Source: an uncultured Clostridia bacterium (GTDB lineage Bacteria; Bacillota; Clostridia; TANB77; CAG-508). From it: a stretch of 32,380 nt of DNA. How positions within the stretch are numbered: the first letter of the stretch is position 1; each line of letters starts with the position of its first letter. Positions 24,565-32,380 of this stretch are shown here, one piece after another. Location of the stretch: assembly GCA_934167685.1 (NCBI GenBank), contig CAKPLQ010000015.1:1-32380 (forward strand). Direction: 5' to 3'. The notes under the pieces are model-generated. The model was given only the letters and a program-made list of their open reading frames with translations, did no database searches and was not told where the DNA came from. The position numbers and the translations under genes are program-made.

Positions 24565-25338
24565 ATGTTTTTTGCAAAAGCAGGAGAATATGAACCATGC
24601 GGTATATTTACAGTGCAACATTTTGAACTAATATTTATAACAATATTAGGAATAATATTTGCACTAAAAAATACAGTAAATAAAACAAAAGAAGAAGTAA
24701 AACAAATAATAAAAAGATGCACAATAGTAATGTGGATTTTAGAAGTAATAATGATAATTTTTAAATTATGCACAGGAGATGTACGAAATTTAAACAATTA
24801 TGTTCCACTATATTATTGTAGTTTATTATTATATGCAGGCCTATTAAGCTCATTTGGAAAAGGAAAAATAAAAAGAATGGGAGATGTATTTTTAGCAACA
24901 GGAGGAATTATTGGAGGACTAGTATTTATAATACTTCCAACTACATCATTACCAGCATATCCAATGTTACATATGGTTAGTTTGCATAGTTTTTTATTCC
25001 ATGGTACAATGATATATTTAGGGTTATTAATAGATATAACTAAATATATTGAACTACAAGCATCAGATATAAAATATTTTGCAACATTAGTTGGAATAGT
25101 ATGTGTGTTAGCATCTTTTATAAATAAGAAATTTGGAAGTAATCTAATGTTCATTTCGCAGAACTTCCCAGGTATGCCGATAGAAATAATCTATAATGCA
25201 ACCGGAAAATTCTATACACTTGTTATGAGTTTGGCACAGATGACTTTGCCATTTTATGTGGTTTACGGAATAATCGAATTAGTAAACAAGAAACAAAAAG
25301 TTCAAGGGGGACAATATGAAAAAGTTAGTATTAATTGA
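24565..25338 (+). CDS. YwaF/TMEM164-like integral membrane protein
   Basis: A 257-residue polytopic membrane protein with about six to seven hydrophobic helices. It carries an early FTVQHFELIF motif, a LYYCSLLLY segment, and the His-containing HSFLFHGTMIYLGL near residues 140-155, a pattern I associate with the bacterial YwaF (TIGR02206) and eukaryotic TMEM164 families. The biochemical role in bacteria is not settled. The gene starts one base after the preceding stop, with AAGGAAGG upstream, and its last 23 bp overlap polA. It thus links the export locus physically to housekeeping genes. Confidence 0.65.
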   Translation: MFFAKAGEYEPCGIFTVQHFELIFITILGIIFALKNTVNKTKEEVKQIIKRCTIVMWILEVIMIIFKLCTGDVRNLNNYVPLYYCSLLLYAGLLSSFGKGKIKRMGDVFLATGGIIGGLVFIILPTTSLPAYPMLHMVSLHSFLFHGTMIYLGLLIDITKYIELQASDIKYFATLVGIVCVLASFINKKFGSNLMFISQNFPGMPIEIIYNATGKFYTLVMSLAQMTLPFYVVYGIIELVNKKQKVQGGQYEKVSIN

Positions 25339-28000
25339 TGGAAACAGCATAATGAATAGAGCATTTTATGGAATAATGGGAAGTAAAATGTTAACAACTA
25401 AAGATGGAAAATATACAAATGCAGTATATGGCTTTTTAGCAATCATGTTCAAAATATTAGATGATATACAACCAGAGTATTTAGCAGTAGCATTTGATAT
25501 GAAAGGCAAATTAAAAAGAAAAGAATTATTTGAAGGATATAAAGCAAATAGACATGGAATGCCAGATGAACTTGCAGAGCAAATGCCAATCATAAAAGAA
25601 GTACTAAAAGCAATGAATATAGACATAATAGAAAAAGAAGGATATGAAGGAGATGACATATTGGGGACCCTTGCTAAATATGGAGAAAAGCAAGGATTAG
25701 AAGTAACAATACTTTCTGGAGATAGAGATACATTTCAACTTGCAAGTGACAATATAACAATAAGAATTCCAAGAACAAAAGCCGGAAAAACAGAGACAGA
25801 AGATTACAATAGAGCCAAAGTATTAGAAGAATATGGATTAGAGCCAAGACAATTAATAGAAGTAAAAGCATTACAAGGGGACACATCTGATAATATTCCA
25901 GGAGTTCCAGGAGTTGGACCAAAAACTGCAATCTCATTAATACAAAGATATAATACGGTAAAAGAATTATACGAAAAAATTGAAGCAGGAGAAGATGATT
26001 TAAAAGGAAAGCAAAAAGAAAATATAGTAAATAACAAAGAAATGGCAGAGCTTTCAAGAACACTTGGAGAAATTGATACAAATGTGCCATTAGAAGATAC
26101 ACTTGAGCAAATTAAGGTTGAAGAGTGGGACAAGGCAAAAGTTTTAGAAATATTTGAAGAACTACGTTTTAATAGATATATAGATAGATTTGGATTAAAA
26201 GGTGAAGCTAAAGAAAGTTCTAGCCAAAAAGAAGAACACTTAGAAATTGTAGAAACAACTGAAATTCCAAAAGTAGAAAAATTATATTATTATTTACAAA
26301 CAGAAGAATGTAACAATCCAGAATTTATAATAAAAAGAAAAATAACAGGAATAAGTATATATTCCTATAATAAAATATATTATATAGTTGAACATGATGG
26401 ATTTAAACAACAATTAAAAGAATTATTTGAAAATGAACAAATAGCAAAATACGGTTATGATTTAGCACAAGATTATATATTATTAAAACAAATAGACATT
26501 ACAATGAAAAATATAACATATGATGCTAAAATTTCTGCATATATATTAAATCCAACAAGCAAATATACATTAGATGTAATAGCAAGAGATTATTTAGAAA
26601 TAGATAATGGAGAATACTTGCAATCACAAGGAGCAAATAAAGAAGCAGAGCAAACGTCATTATTTGATATTCAAGATGCAAATAAAAAAGGTGAAAGTAG
26701 CAAAATTGAAAATTCTTTATATGCCGAAGAAATCTATAAATTAGCAGAAGTTACAATGAAAAAATTAGAAGAAATAGATGCAGTAGAATTATTTAAAAAT
26801 ATAGATATGCCAACAGTAGAAGTATTGGCAGAAATGCAATGGAATGGGATGTATGTAGACCAACAAGAGTTAGATGAATATGGCCAACAATTAAAAAATA
26901 GACTAGAAATTTTAACACAAGAAATATATGAACTTGCAGGTGAAGAATTTAATATAAATTCTACAAAACAATTAGGAGAAATTTTATTTGAAAAGTTAAA
27001 ATTAACAGTAGTAAAGAAAACAAAAAGCGGATATTCAACAGATGTAGATGTTTTAGAAAAATTAAGAAATGAACATCCTGTAATAGAAAAAATATTAGAA
27101 TATAGACAATTAATGAAACTAAATTCAACATATGTAGAAGGAATGAAACCATATATAAATCCAAAAACAAAAAGGATACACTCATTCTTTCATCAGACTA
27201 TAACTGCAACAGGAAGAATAAGTTCGACAGAGCCAAATCTTCAGAATATACCAACAAGATTTGAATTAGGAAAACAATTAAGAAAGGTATTTAAACCAGC
27301 AGATGGCTATTTATATATAGATGCAGACTATTCACAAATAGAATTGCGTGTATTAGCACATGTATCAAATGATGAACATATGGTACAAGCATTTATAAAT
27401 GGAGAAGATATTCATAGACAAGCAGCATCAAAGGTATTTAATACACCAATAGATGAAGTTACAAAGGAGCAAAGAAGTAATGCAAAAGCAGTAAACTTTG
27501 GAATTGTTTATGGAATAAGTGATTTTGGATTAGGAGAGCAATTACACATTTCTAGAAAAAAAGCCAAACAATATATTGAACAATATTTAGAACAATATTC
27601 AGGAATAAAGCAATTTATGGATGATGTTGTTGAAAATGCAAAAGAAAAAGGATATGTAGAGACTCAATTTAAAAGAAGAAGATATATACCAGAATTAAAA
27701 TCAAGCAATTATATGGTACGTCAATTTGGACAAAGAGCTGCAATGAATACACCAATACAAGGAACTGCAGCAGATATTATGAAAATTGCTATGATAAATG
27801 TTTTAAAAGAACTAAAATCAAGAAATATGAAGTCAAAAATTGTACTTCAAGTTCACGATGAAATGATGATAGAAGCGGTTTTGGAAGAAGTTGAAGAAGT
27901 TAAATCTTTAATAAAACAATGTATGGAAAATGCATGTAAATTAAATGTACCATTAATAGCAGAAGTGTCTGAAGCTGCTAATTGGTATGATTGTAAGTAG
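25316..28000 (+). CDS. polA: DNA polymerase I
   Basis: An 894-residue polymerase for Okazaki-fragment processing and repair synthesis. The 5' nuclease domain occupies about 1-290, with LIDGNS at the start, SGDRD (134-138) and GDTSDNIPGVPGVGPKT (188 on). The central 3'-5' exonuclease-like domain (about 310-480) lacks the DxE motif, so proofreading is absent, as in Bacillus-type enzymes. The polymerase domain has motif A DADYSQIELR (669 on), motif B RSNAKAVNFGIVYG (720 on) and motif C QVHDE (845-849). Length is usual. GGGGG at 25306-25310 precedes ATG 25316, inside the end of the upstream gene, indicating coupled translation. Confidence 0.97.
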   Translation: MKKLVLIDGNSIMNRAFYGIMGSKMLTTKDGKYTNAVYGFLAIMFKILDDIQPEYLAVAFDMKGKLKRKELFEGYKANRHGMPDELAEQMPIIKEVLKAMNIDIIEKEGYEGDDILGTLAKYGEKQGLEVTILSGDRDTFQLASDNITIRIPRTKAGKTETEDYNRAKVLEEYGLEPRQLIEVKALQGDTSDNIPGVPGVGPKTAISLIQRYNTVKELYEKIEAGEDDLKGKQKENIVNNKEMAELSRTLGEIDTNVPLEDTLEQIKVEEWDKAKVLEIFEELRFNRYIDRFGLKGEAKESSSQKEEHLEIVETTEIPKVEKLYYYLQTEECNNPEFIIKRKITGISIYSYNKIYYIVEHDGFKQQLKELFENEQIAKYGYDLAQDYILLKQIDITMKNITYDAKISAYILNPTSKYTLDVIARDYLEIDNGEYLQSQGANKEAEQTSLFDIQDANKKGESSKIENSLYAEEIYKLAEVTMKKLEEIDAVELFKNIDMPTVEVLAEMQWNGMYVDQQELDEYGQQLKNRLEILTQEIYELAGEEFNINSTKQLGEILFEKLKLTVVKKTKSGYSTDVDVLEKLRNEHPVIEKILEYRQLMKLNSTYVEGMKPYINPKTKRIHSFFHQTITATGRISSTEPNLQNIPTRFELGKQLRKVFKPADGYLYIDADYSQIELRVLAHVSNDEHMVQAFINGEDIHRQAASKVFNTPIDEVTKEQRSNAKAVNFGIVYGISDFGLGEQLHISRKKAKQYIEQYLEQYSGIKQFMDDVVENAKEKGYVETQFKRRRYIPELKSSNYMVRQFGQRAAMNTPIQGTAADIMKIAMINVLKELKSRNMKSKIVLQVHDEMMIEAVLEEVEEVKSLIKQCMENACKLNVPLIAEVSEAANWYDCK

Positions 28001-28021
28001 AGCAAAAAAGGAGAGAGATAC

Positions 28022-28588
28022 TTGAAGAAAAAACAAAGAAAAAGGGGAAAAAATTGTTTTATAATAGTGCTAGTAATTACAATATTATTAGTTGTGTTTT
28101 GTGCAGAACCAATAAAAAATCGAATTACAAAAGCTATATATAAAAAAGAATATTCTGAATATGTAATTAAATATGCAAGTCAATATGGAGTTGAAGAGAA
28201 TTTGATATATGCATTAATAAAAGCAGAAAGCAATTTTGACCCTAATGCAGTATCTCATCAAAATGCAAAGGGGTTAATGCAATTGATGCAATCAACCGCA
28301 CAAGACTTAGCTAAGAAGAGTAAAATTGAATTAAATAATGAAAATATATTGGATCCAGATGTTAATATTCAGTTGGGTACTCAATATATTGCTTCGCTAT
28401 TGAATAAGTATGATTGTGTAGAAGTCGCTCTTGCGGCTTATAATGCGGGAAGCGGAAATGTTGATAAATGGATTAGCTCTGGGAAAATTAAGGCTGATGG
28501 TTCCGATATAGAAAATATTCCATATAAAGAGACTAATACGTATGTTAGAAAAATTATGCGAGATTATGAAATTTATAAGCTACTATGA
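28022..28588 (+). CDS. Lytic transglycosylase (SLT domain), membrane-anchored
   Basis: A 188-residue cell-wall enzyme that cleaves peptidoglycan glycan strands with formation of anhydromuramic ends. A basic N-terminus and one membrane helix (about 12-28) place the domain outside the membrane. The SLT domain covers about 45-185: catalytic Glu69 in IKAESNFDP, GLMQLM (84-89), DPDVNIQLG and AYNAGSGNV (139-147). TTG 28022 is chosen for AAGGAGAG at 28008-28015. It follows polA by 21 nt; in many Clostridia a coaE gene sits between polA and this transglycosylase, but none is present here. The palindromic element starts directly after its stop. Confidence 0.93.
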   Translation: MKKKQRKRGKNCFIIVLVITILLVVFCAEPIKNRITKAIYKKEYSEYVIKYASQYGVEENLIYALIKAESNFDPNAVSHQNAKGLMQLMQSTAQDLAKKSKIELNNENILDPDVNIQLGTQYIASLLNKYDCVEVALAAYNAGSGNVDKWISSGKIKADGSDIENIPYKETNTYVRKIMRDYEIYKLL

Positions 28589-29015
28589 TACTAACAATTT
28601 TATGCTTTCCTCCCGGTTCTCCCTGCCCACAGCCCACCTTTTTTTATCACTCGCTTGATTGGAGTGAGAAATAGGAATTATTATATAAAAAAGTGAGGGA
28701 TGTTCACGGTACATTCTAAAAATAAATATTTTCAATACATCCCTCGGCTACCCGTCATAACGTTAACAAATTCTAATACAAAAACTATAACCATCCCCGG
28801 AGAACAGGACCCTTTATAGTTTTTGTTTAAGAATTTGTAACACTATTTTGGTCACATTCGGTATATATTTCAAATATTTATTTTTAGAATGGGACTGAGT
28901 GAAAGAGGCTCATTTTTTTATATTATAAGTCATTTTCGAACGTAATGAACAGAGTGATAAAAAAAGGTGGGCTGTGGGCAGGGAGAACCGGGAGGAAAGC
29001 ATAAAATTGTTAGTA
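28589..29015. mobile_element. 427-bp palindromic non-coding element with 64-bp perfect inverted arms (MITE-like or structured RNA)
   Basis: This is the only long gene-free stretch. The outer arms 28589-28652 and 28952-29015 are perfectly complementary over 64 bp. Inside are a perfect 20-bp pair (28712-28731 / 28872-28891) and a near-perfect hairpin (28766-28790 / 28814-28838, with 13 + 9 perfect pairs) around the loop at 28791-28813. The whole unit can fold as one nested hairpin. The outermost base pairs are TA on both sides, as expected for a TA target duplication of Tc1/mariner-IS630 type elements. The arms contain a GC-rich core (28609-28638) quite unlike the AT-rich host, suggesting transfer. 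No ORF longer than about 20 codons is visible. A structured non-coding RNA or a complex terminator is the alternative. Confidence 0.65.
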
Positions 29016-29020
29016 AATTA

Positions 29021-29049
29021 TTGACAAATTTAGCATAGATTGTTAATAT
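29021..29049 (+). promoter_or_regulatory. Promoter for the yqeG operon
   Basis: TTGACA (29021-29026), 17-nt spacer, TAATAT (29044-29049). It begins 6 bp after the palindromic element and 40 nt before ATG 29089, which has GGAGG upstream. Confidence 0.65.
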
Positions 29050-29088
29050 ATATGCAGAAGTTTTGTGACTAGAAATGGAGGACCTTAA

Positions 29089-29595
29089 ATGATATTATAT
29101 CCAAATGCGCATTTAAACAATGTAAGAGAAATAACAATAGACTTCTTACAAAAGAATAAAATAAATGCACTAATATTAGATGTGGATAATACGCTAATAG
29201 ACTATGACAAAAATCTGCCAAAAGAGACAATAGAATGGGCAAAAGAGTTAAAGAATAGTAATATAAAACTATACATATTATCAAATACAAACAAAAAAGA
29301 AAAAGTAAAAACAGTAGCTGAAAAATTAGGAATAGAATATATATATTTTGCAAAAAAACCATTAAAAACAGGTTTTAAAAAAGTACAAGAAAAACTAAAA
29401 GAGCCTGCACAAAATATAGCAGTAGTAGGAGATCAAATATTTACAGATATAATTGGAGGAAACAGATGCAAAATGTTTACAATATTAGTAGAGCCAATTG
29501 CAGAAAAAGATATTTGGATAACAATGATAAAAAGACCACTAGAAAATGCGATAAAGAAAAAATATTATAAAAATTTAAACAAAGGAAGTAAATAA
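29089..29595 (+). CDS. yqeG: YqeG-family HAD (subclass IIIA) phosphatase
   Basis: A 168-residue HAD-fold phosphatase. Motif I is LILDVDNTLIDYD with nucleophile Asp31 and Asp33, motif II is ILSNTN (63-68), the motif III Lys region is FAKKPLKTGF (87-96), and motif IV is GDQIFTD (114-120). The short length without a large cap and the AKKPLK block are typical of the YqeG family; substrate is not established from sequence. It heads a four-gene housekeeping set with its own promoter, and the next gene starts 2 bases after its stop. Confidence 0.9.
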   Translation: MILYPNAHLNNVREITIDFLQKNKINALILDVDNTLIDYDKNLPKETIEWAKELKNSNIKLYILSNTNKKEKVKTVAEKLGIEYIYFAKKPLKTGFKKVQEKLKEPAQNIAVVGDQIFTDIIGGNRCKMFTILVEPIAEKDIWITMIKRPLENAIKKKYYKNLNKGSK

Positions 29596-29596
29596 A

Positions 29597-30343
29597 ATGT
29601 ATATAAATGATACACATATATGGTTTTATGTAGCCGTAGCAATAATAGGGCTATTAGTAGGCGAAATGGCGGATTGGGTAGCGAGAAGATTACCAGAAAA
29701 TAAGAAAATAATCTCAAAAGACATAATTAGAGCATTTAAAATTCAATTTAAACCAAATTACATATTAATGCTTACAACATCAGCTTTTTATGTAGGATTA
29801 GTTTACAAATTTGGAATACAAAATTATTTAATAGCAAACTTAGAACTAATTAAATATCTGTTGTTAGTGCCAATGCTTCTGGTAGCATTTGTAATAGATT
29901 ATAAATACAAAATTATACCAAACAGGCTAAATTTAACGATGTTTGAAATAGGAATAATAATAACATTTTTATACGGATTTTCAAATGTAGCAATAGCAAT
30001 AGATTTATTATTTGGAATGCTTATAGGTGGAGGAATATTTTTACTTATAGCCTTAATAGGAAAATTGATATATGGAAAAGAAACAATGGGGCTTGGAGAC
30101 GTAAAATTTATGGCAGCTTTAGGACTATATTTTGGTTTTACCAATACAGTTATAATTTCTATTATAGCATTTTTAATAGGAGCGATTGTAGGAATTATAT
30201 TAATAATATGTAGAGTGAAAAAGTCAAATGAATACATACCATTTGGACCATTTATAATAATTGCAACATTTATATGTATGTTTTTACCAGCAGAAGTAAT
30301 ATTAAATTCATTTCAAACAGTATTTACATTAAGTGTTTTTTAG
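29597..30343 (+). CDS. Prepilin peptidase, A24 family (no zinc-cysteine motif)
   Basis: A 248-residue polytopic membrane aspartyl protease that cuts the short leader of type IV-like prepilins. The two catalytic aspartates are visible: Asp101 in AFVIDYKYKIIPN and Asp168 in MGLGDVKF (GxGD). IPFGPF follows, as in the family. The N-terminal region is short and lacks the CxxC pairs of bifunctional PilD enzymes that also methylate, so methylation is probably lost or done elsewhere. No pilin gene with a GFTLxE leader is seen in the window. ATG 29597 follows AAAGGAAG. Confidence 0.88.
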   Translation: MYINDTHIWFYVAVAIIGLLVGEMADWVARRLPENKKIISKDIIRAFKIQFKPNYILMLTTSAFYVGLVYKFGIQNYLIANLELIKYLLLVPMLLVAFVIDYKYKIIPNRLNLTMFEIGIIITFLYGFSNVAIAIDLLFGMLIGGGIFLLIALIGKLIYGKETMGLGDVKFMAALGLYFGFTNTVIISIIAFLIGAIVGIILIICRVKKSNEYIPFGPFIIIATFICMFLPAEVILNSFQTVFTLSVF

Positions 30344-30358
30344 GAAGGATTGAAAAAA

Positions 30359-31420
30359 ATGAATTCAAAAATGCAATGGTTGAGAAATCAATTATTAACA
30401 TCAAATTTACAAGGAATGATAGTAACAAACCCAGTAAATATAAGATATTTAACCAATATAAAAGCAGAAGGACTATTATTAGTAACAAGAAAAGAAAATA
30501 TATTTATAACAGATGGAAGATATATAGAAGATGTGCATAATACCTTAACATTATTTGATGAAATAGTAGTTTATGATGCAAGAGGTCTATCAAAAGAAGA
30601 TTATGAAAATTTCTTTATGTTTTGCGAAAATGTAGGATTTGAAGAAAACTATGTAACATATGCTAAATATAAAGAATATATGCATAAATACAAAGTTAAT
30701 TGTTTAGTAGAAACAGAAAACATGATAGAAAAACAAAGAATGATAAAAGATGAAGAAGAAATTGAATATATAAAGCAAGCATGCAAAATAACAGATGATT
30801 GTTTTGTGCATATTGTAAATTACATTAGACCAGGAATGACAGAAAAACAAATAGCAAGGGAAATAGATTATTTCTATTATAAACGTGCAGAAGGAATATC
30901 ATTTGATACAATAGTTGCATCAGGAGAGAACTCATCTAAACCACATGCGGTTCCAACTGATAGAAAAATTCAAAGAGAAGATATAATAACAATAGACATG
31001 GGGTGTAAAATAAACGGATATTGTTCAGATATGACAAGAACAATATTTGTTGGAAAAGTGTCAGAACATATGAAAGAAGTATATGACTTAGTATTAAAAA
31101 ATCAAGAACAAGCTTTAGATGATATTCATGATAATGCGAACACAAAGCAAATATCAAAAATGGTTGACAATGATTTTAGATTACACAATTATGATTTAAT
31201 ACATGCATTAGGACATGGAGTAGGATTAGATATCCACGAAAGTCCAGTTTTAAGCATAAATTCAGAAACAATACTTAAAGAAAACATGGTTGTTACAGAC
31301 GAACCAGGAATTTATATACCAGGGCAATTTGGAGTAAGAATAGAGGATACAGTACTTGTTAATAAAGCAACATGTGAACCTCTTACAAAATCGCCTAAAA
31401 AATATGTGATTATAAAATAA
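30359..31420 (+). CDS. M24-family Xaa-Pro aminopeptidase/dipeptidase
   Basis: A 353-residue cytoplasmic metallopeptidase acting on peptides with proline in second position. The N-terminal creatinase-like domain covers about 1-125 and the pita-bread catalytic domain about 130-353. The metal ligands are all present: Asp213 (TIDMG), Asp224 (CSDMTR), His286 (HALGHGVG), Glu315 (TDEPG) and Glu329 (RIEDT). ATG 30359 is chosen over TTG 30350 because AGGAAGGA (30342-30349) abuts the TTG but is well spaced from the ATG. Placement directly before efp is the conserved Gram-positive arrangement. Confidence 0.93.
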   Translation: MNSKMQWLRNQLLTSNLQGMIVTNPVNIRYLTNIKAEGLLLVTRKENIFITDGRYIEDVHNTLTLFDEIVVYDARGLSKEDYENFFMFCENVGFEENYVTYAKYKEYMHKYKVNCLVETENMIEKQRMIKDEEEIEYIKQACKITDDCFVHIVNYIRPGMTEKQIAREIDYFYYKRAEGISFDTIVASGENSSKPHAVPTDRKIQREDIITIDMGCKINGYCSDMTRTIFVGKVSEHMKEVYDLVLKNQEQALDDIHDNANTKQISKMVDNDFRLHNYDLIHALGHGVGLDIHESPVLSINSETILKENMVVTDEPGIYIPGQFGVRIEDTVLVNKATCEPLTKSPKKYVIIK

Positions 31421-31434
31421 ATATTCCGTAGGGC

Positions 31435-31463
31435 TTGATTTTTCGGCTAATATAGTGTAAAAT
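31435..31463 (+). promoter_or_regulatory. Promoter for efp
   Basis: TTGATT (31435-31440), 17-nt spacer, TAAAAT (31458-31463), 45 nt before ATG 31509, which has AAAGGAG at 31494-31500. It allows efp and the small gene after it to be expressed apart from the upstream set. Confidence 0.65.
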
Positions 31464-31508
31464 GTAATAAGTTGAAAATTATGTAAAGAATTGAAAGGAG
31501 AAATTAAC

Positions 31509-32075
31509 ATGGCAGGAGTATATTCAGCAGGAGATTTTAGAAATGGAACAACATTTGAAATGGACGGAGGAGTATTCAGAGTTGTAGAATTTCAACATGT
31601 AAAACCAGGAAAAGGTTCAGCATTTGTAAGAACAAAATTAAAAAACGTAATAACAGGGGCTGTTTTAGAAAAAACATTCAACCCATCAGATAAATATCCA
31701 GGAGCAGATATTGAAAAGAAAAATATGCAATATCTATATAATGATGGAGATTTATACTATTTTATGGATAATGAAACATATGACCAAATGCCACTTTCAA
31801 AAGATGACTTAGGTGATTGTTTAAAATATTTAAAAGAAAACATGGAAGTAACAATACTTTCATTTAAAGGAAAAGTATTTGCTGTAGAACCACCAATATT
31901 TGTAGAATTAGAAGTAACATATACAGAACCAGGATTTGCAGGAAACACAACAACAACATCTGGAAAACCAGCAACATTAGAAACAGGATTAGAATTACAA
32001 GTTCCTATGTTTGTAAACATTGGTGATGTATTAAGAATAGATACACGTACATGCGAATACATGGAAAGAGTATAA
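31509..32075 (+). CDS. efp: Translation elongation factor P
   Basis: A 188-residue protein of three beta-barrel domains that binds the ribosome between P and E sites and relieves stalling at polyproline stretches. The KOW-like N-domain carries the tip loop HVKPGKGSAFVR with Lys35 as the position modified in many bacteria; the central OB domain and the C-terminal domain (LQVPMFVNIGDVLRIDTRT) are complete. The start MAGVYSAGDFRNG is typical, so ATG 31509 is preferred over the TTG at 31491. No modification enzyme gene is visible here. Confidence 0.97.
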   Translation: MAGVYSAGDFRNGTTFEMDGGVFRVVEFQHVKPGKGSAFVRTKLKNVITGAVLEKTFNPSDKYPGADIEKKNMQYLYNDGDLYYFMDNETYDQMPLSKDDLGDCLKYLKENMEVTILSFKGKVFAVEPPIFVELEVTYTEPGFAGNTTTTSGKPATLETGLELQVPMFVNIGDVLRIDTRTCEYMERV

Positions 32076-32091
32076 GAAAGAGGAATAAATA

Positions 32092-32262
32092 ATGTCAGAA
32101 AAAGAATTATTAGAAAAAATTGAGCAACTAGAAAAAAGAGTTGCAGAACTAGAAAAAAATGTTTCAGAAATTCAAGAAGATATTTACGAATATGTTGAAG
32201 AAGAGCCAGAAGGCGAAGCATGTGCCGGACATTGTTCATGTTGCAGTGGATGTGAAGAATAG
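32092..32262 (+). CDS. Small coiled-coil protein with cysteine-rich tail (56 residues)
   Basis: ATG 32092 lies 16 bases after the efp stop, with AAAGAGGAA upstream (32077-32085). Residues 1-35 form a Leu/Ile heptad coiled coil (LLEKIEQLEKRVAELE), followed by an acidic linker (EYVEEEPEGE) and a tail CAGHCSCCSGCEE with five Cys and one His in ten residues, a probable metal-binding or redox cluster. I recognise no family. Its position after efp and before a terminator, and normal codon use for this genome, support a real gene. Coiled-coil proteins with cysteine ends are known after efp in some Clostridia; a relationship is not verified. Confidence 0.7.
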   Translation: MSEKELLEKIEQLEKRVAELEKNVSEIQEDIYEYVEEEPEGEACAGHCSCCSGCEE

Positions 32263-32271
32263 AATATATTA

Positions 32272-32308
32272 AAAGAACTGATTTAGATTAAAAGTCAGTT
32301 CTTTTTTT
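32272..32308 (+). terminator. Rho-independent terminator
   Basis: AAAGAACTGA (32272-32281) pairs with TCAGTTCTTT (32295-32304), followed by a T run to 32308. It closes the efp unit, 9 bp after the small gene. Confidence 0.9.
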
Positions 32309-32322
32309 GACTCTATGTCAAT

Positions 32323-32366
32323 AGTTGGGGTGGAAAACTTTAAAAGTTTTCTGCCTCAGCTTTTTT
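32323..32366. terminator. Second hairpin terminator, possibly of the next (convergent) unit
   Basis: A stem from 32323 to about 32361 (AGTTGGGG... paired with ...CTGCCTCAGCT, with a perfect 19-base palindrome at 32333-32351 in its upper part), followed by six T. No gene is seen between it and the preceding terminator. Confidence 0.6.
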
Positions 32367-32380
32367 AGTACAATTTAATG

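Noticed and set aside
25674..26102. Minus-strand open frame inside polA
   Set aside because: It lies opposite conserved polA codons, the product is almost only Leu/Phe/Ile, and no start signal precedes it.
28602..28658. Short ORF (18 codons) inside the palindromic element
   Set aside because: It has no ribosome site and consists mainly of the inverted-repeat arm; coding potential is not supported.
30274..30540. Plus-strand frame of 88 codons between the prepilin peptidase and the M24 peptidase
   Set aside because: It overlaps both real genes in another frame and its sequence is a frame-shifted reading of the conserved M24 N-terminus.

Overview
The window is very AT-rich DNA with dense genes, short Shine-Dalgarno-led spacers, many TTG starts and consensus sigma-A type promoters. 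The housekeeping genes (a PolA without proofreading motifs, a YqeG-type HAD phosphatase, an M24 peptidase next to EF-P, a small A24 prepilin peptidase) and the many SipW-type signal peptidases point to a low-GC Gram-positive bacterium, most likely an uncultured member of the Clostridia. This assignment is an inference from gene content and base composition; no rRNA or tRNA gene is visible.

Layout. 1-1236 is the 3' end of a surface-type protein with a formylglycine-generating-enzyme-like (SUMF1) C-terminal domain. 1319-2230 is a coiled-coil protein of unknown function with its own promoter and terminator. 2383-10475 is one tightly packed operon starting from a good promoter. It encodes a catalytically dead signal-peptidase homologue, a fibre-like protein, an active ER/SipW-type signal peptidase, two more membrane-leader beta proteins, a helical protein, a membrane-anchored McrB-type AAA+ ATPase, a DUF2357 protein, a second signal peptidase and another fibre-like protein. 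A further fibre-like gene (10472-11071) converges on the operon end, and the two genes share an overlapping palindromic terminus. 11145-13075 holds two more secreted beta proteins; the second is driven by the best promoter in the window and preceded by four spaced ATATTACA repeats. 13170-24563 encodes a coiled-coil protein, a giant 2878-residue beta-helix surface protein, a third active signal peptidase and a second dead signal-peptidase homologue.

From 24565 the content is mostly housekeeping: a YwaF/TMEM164-like membrane protein, polA, a lytic transglycosylase, then a 427-bp palindromic non-coding element with 64-bp perfect inverted arms, followed by yqeG, a prepilin peptidase, an M24 peptidase, efp and a 56-residue cysteine-tailed small protein, ending in two terminators.

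How the genes may work together. The region 2383-24563 looks like a dedicated export and assembly locus for extracellular fibres: several small beta-rich subunits with SipW-dependent-like leaders, one giant beta-helix protein, three catalytically intact leader peptidases and two that have lost the catalytic serine. Embedded in it is a McrB-type AAA+/DUF2357 pair that would normally suggest a McrBC-like conflict system, but here the ATPase carries a membrane segment and the partner shows no nuclease motif. This combination is the most unusual biology in the window.
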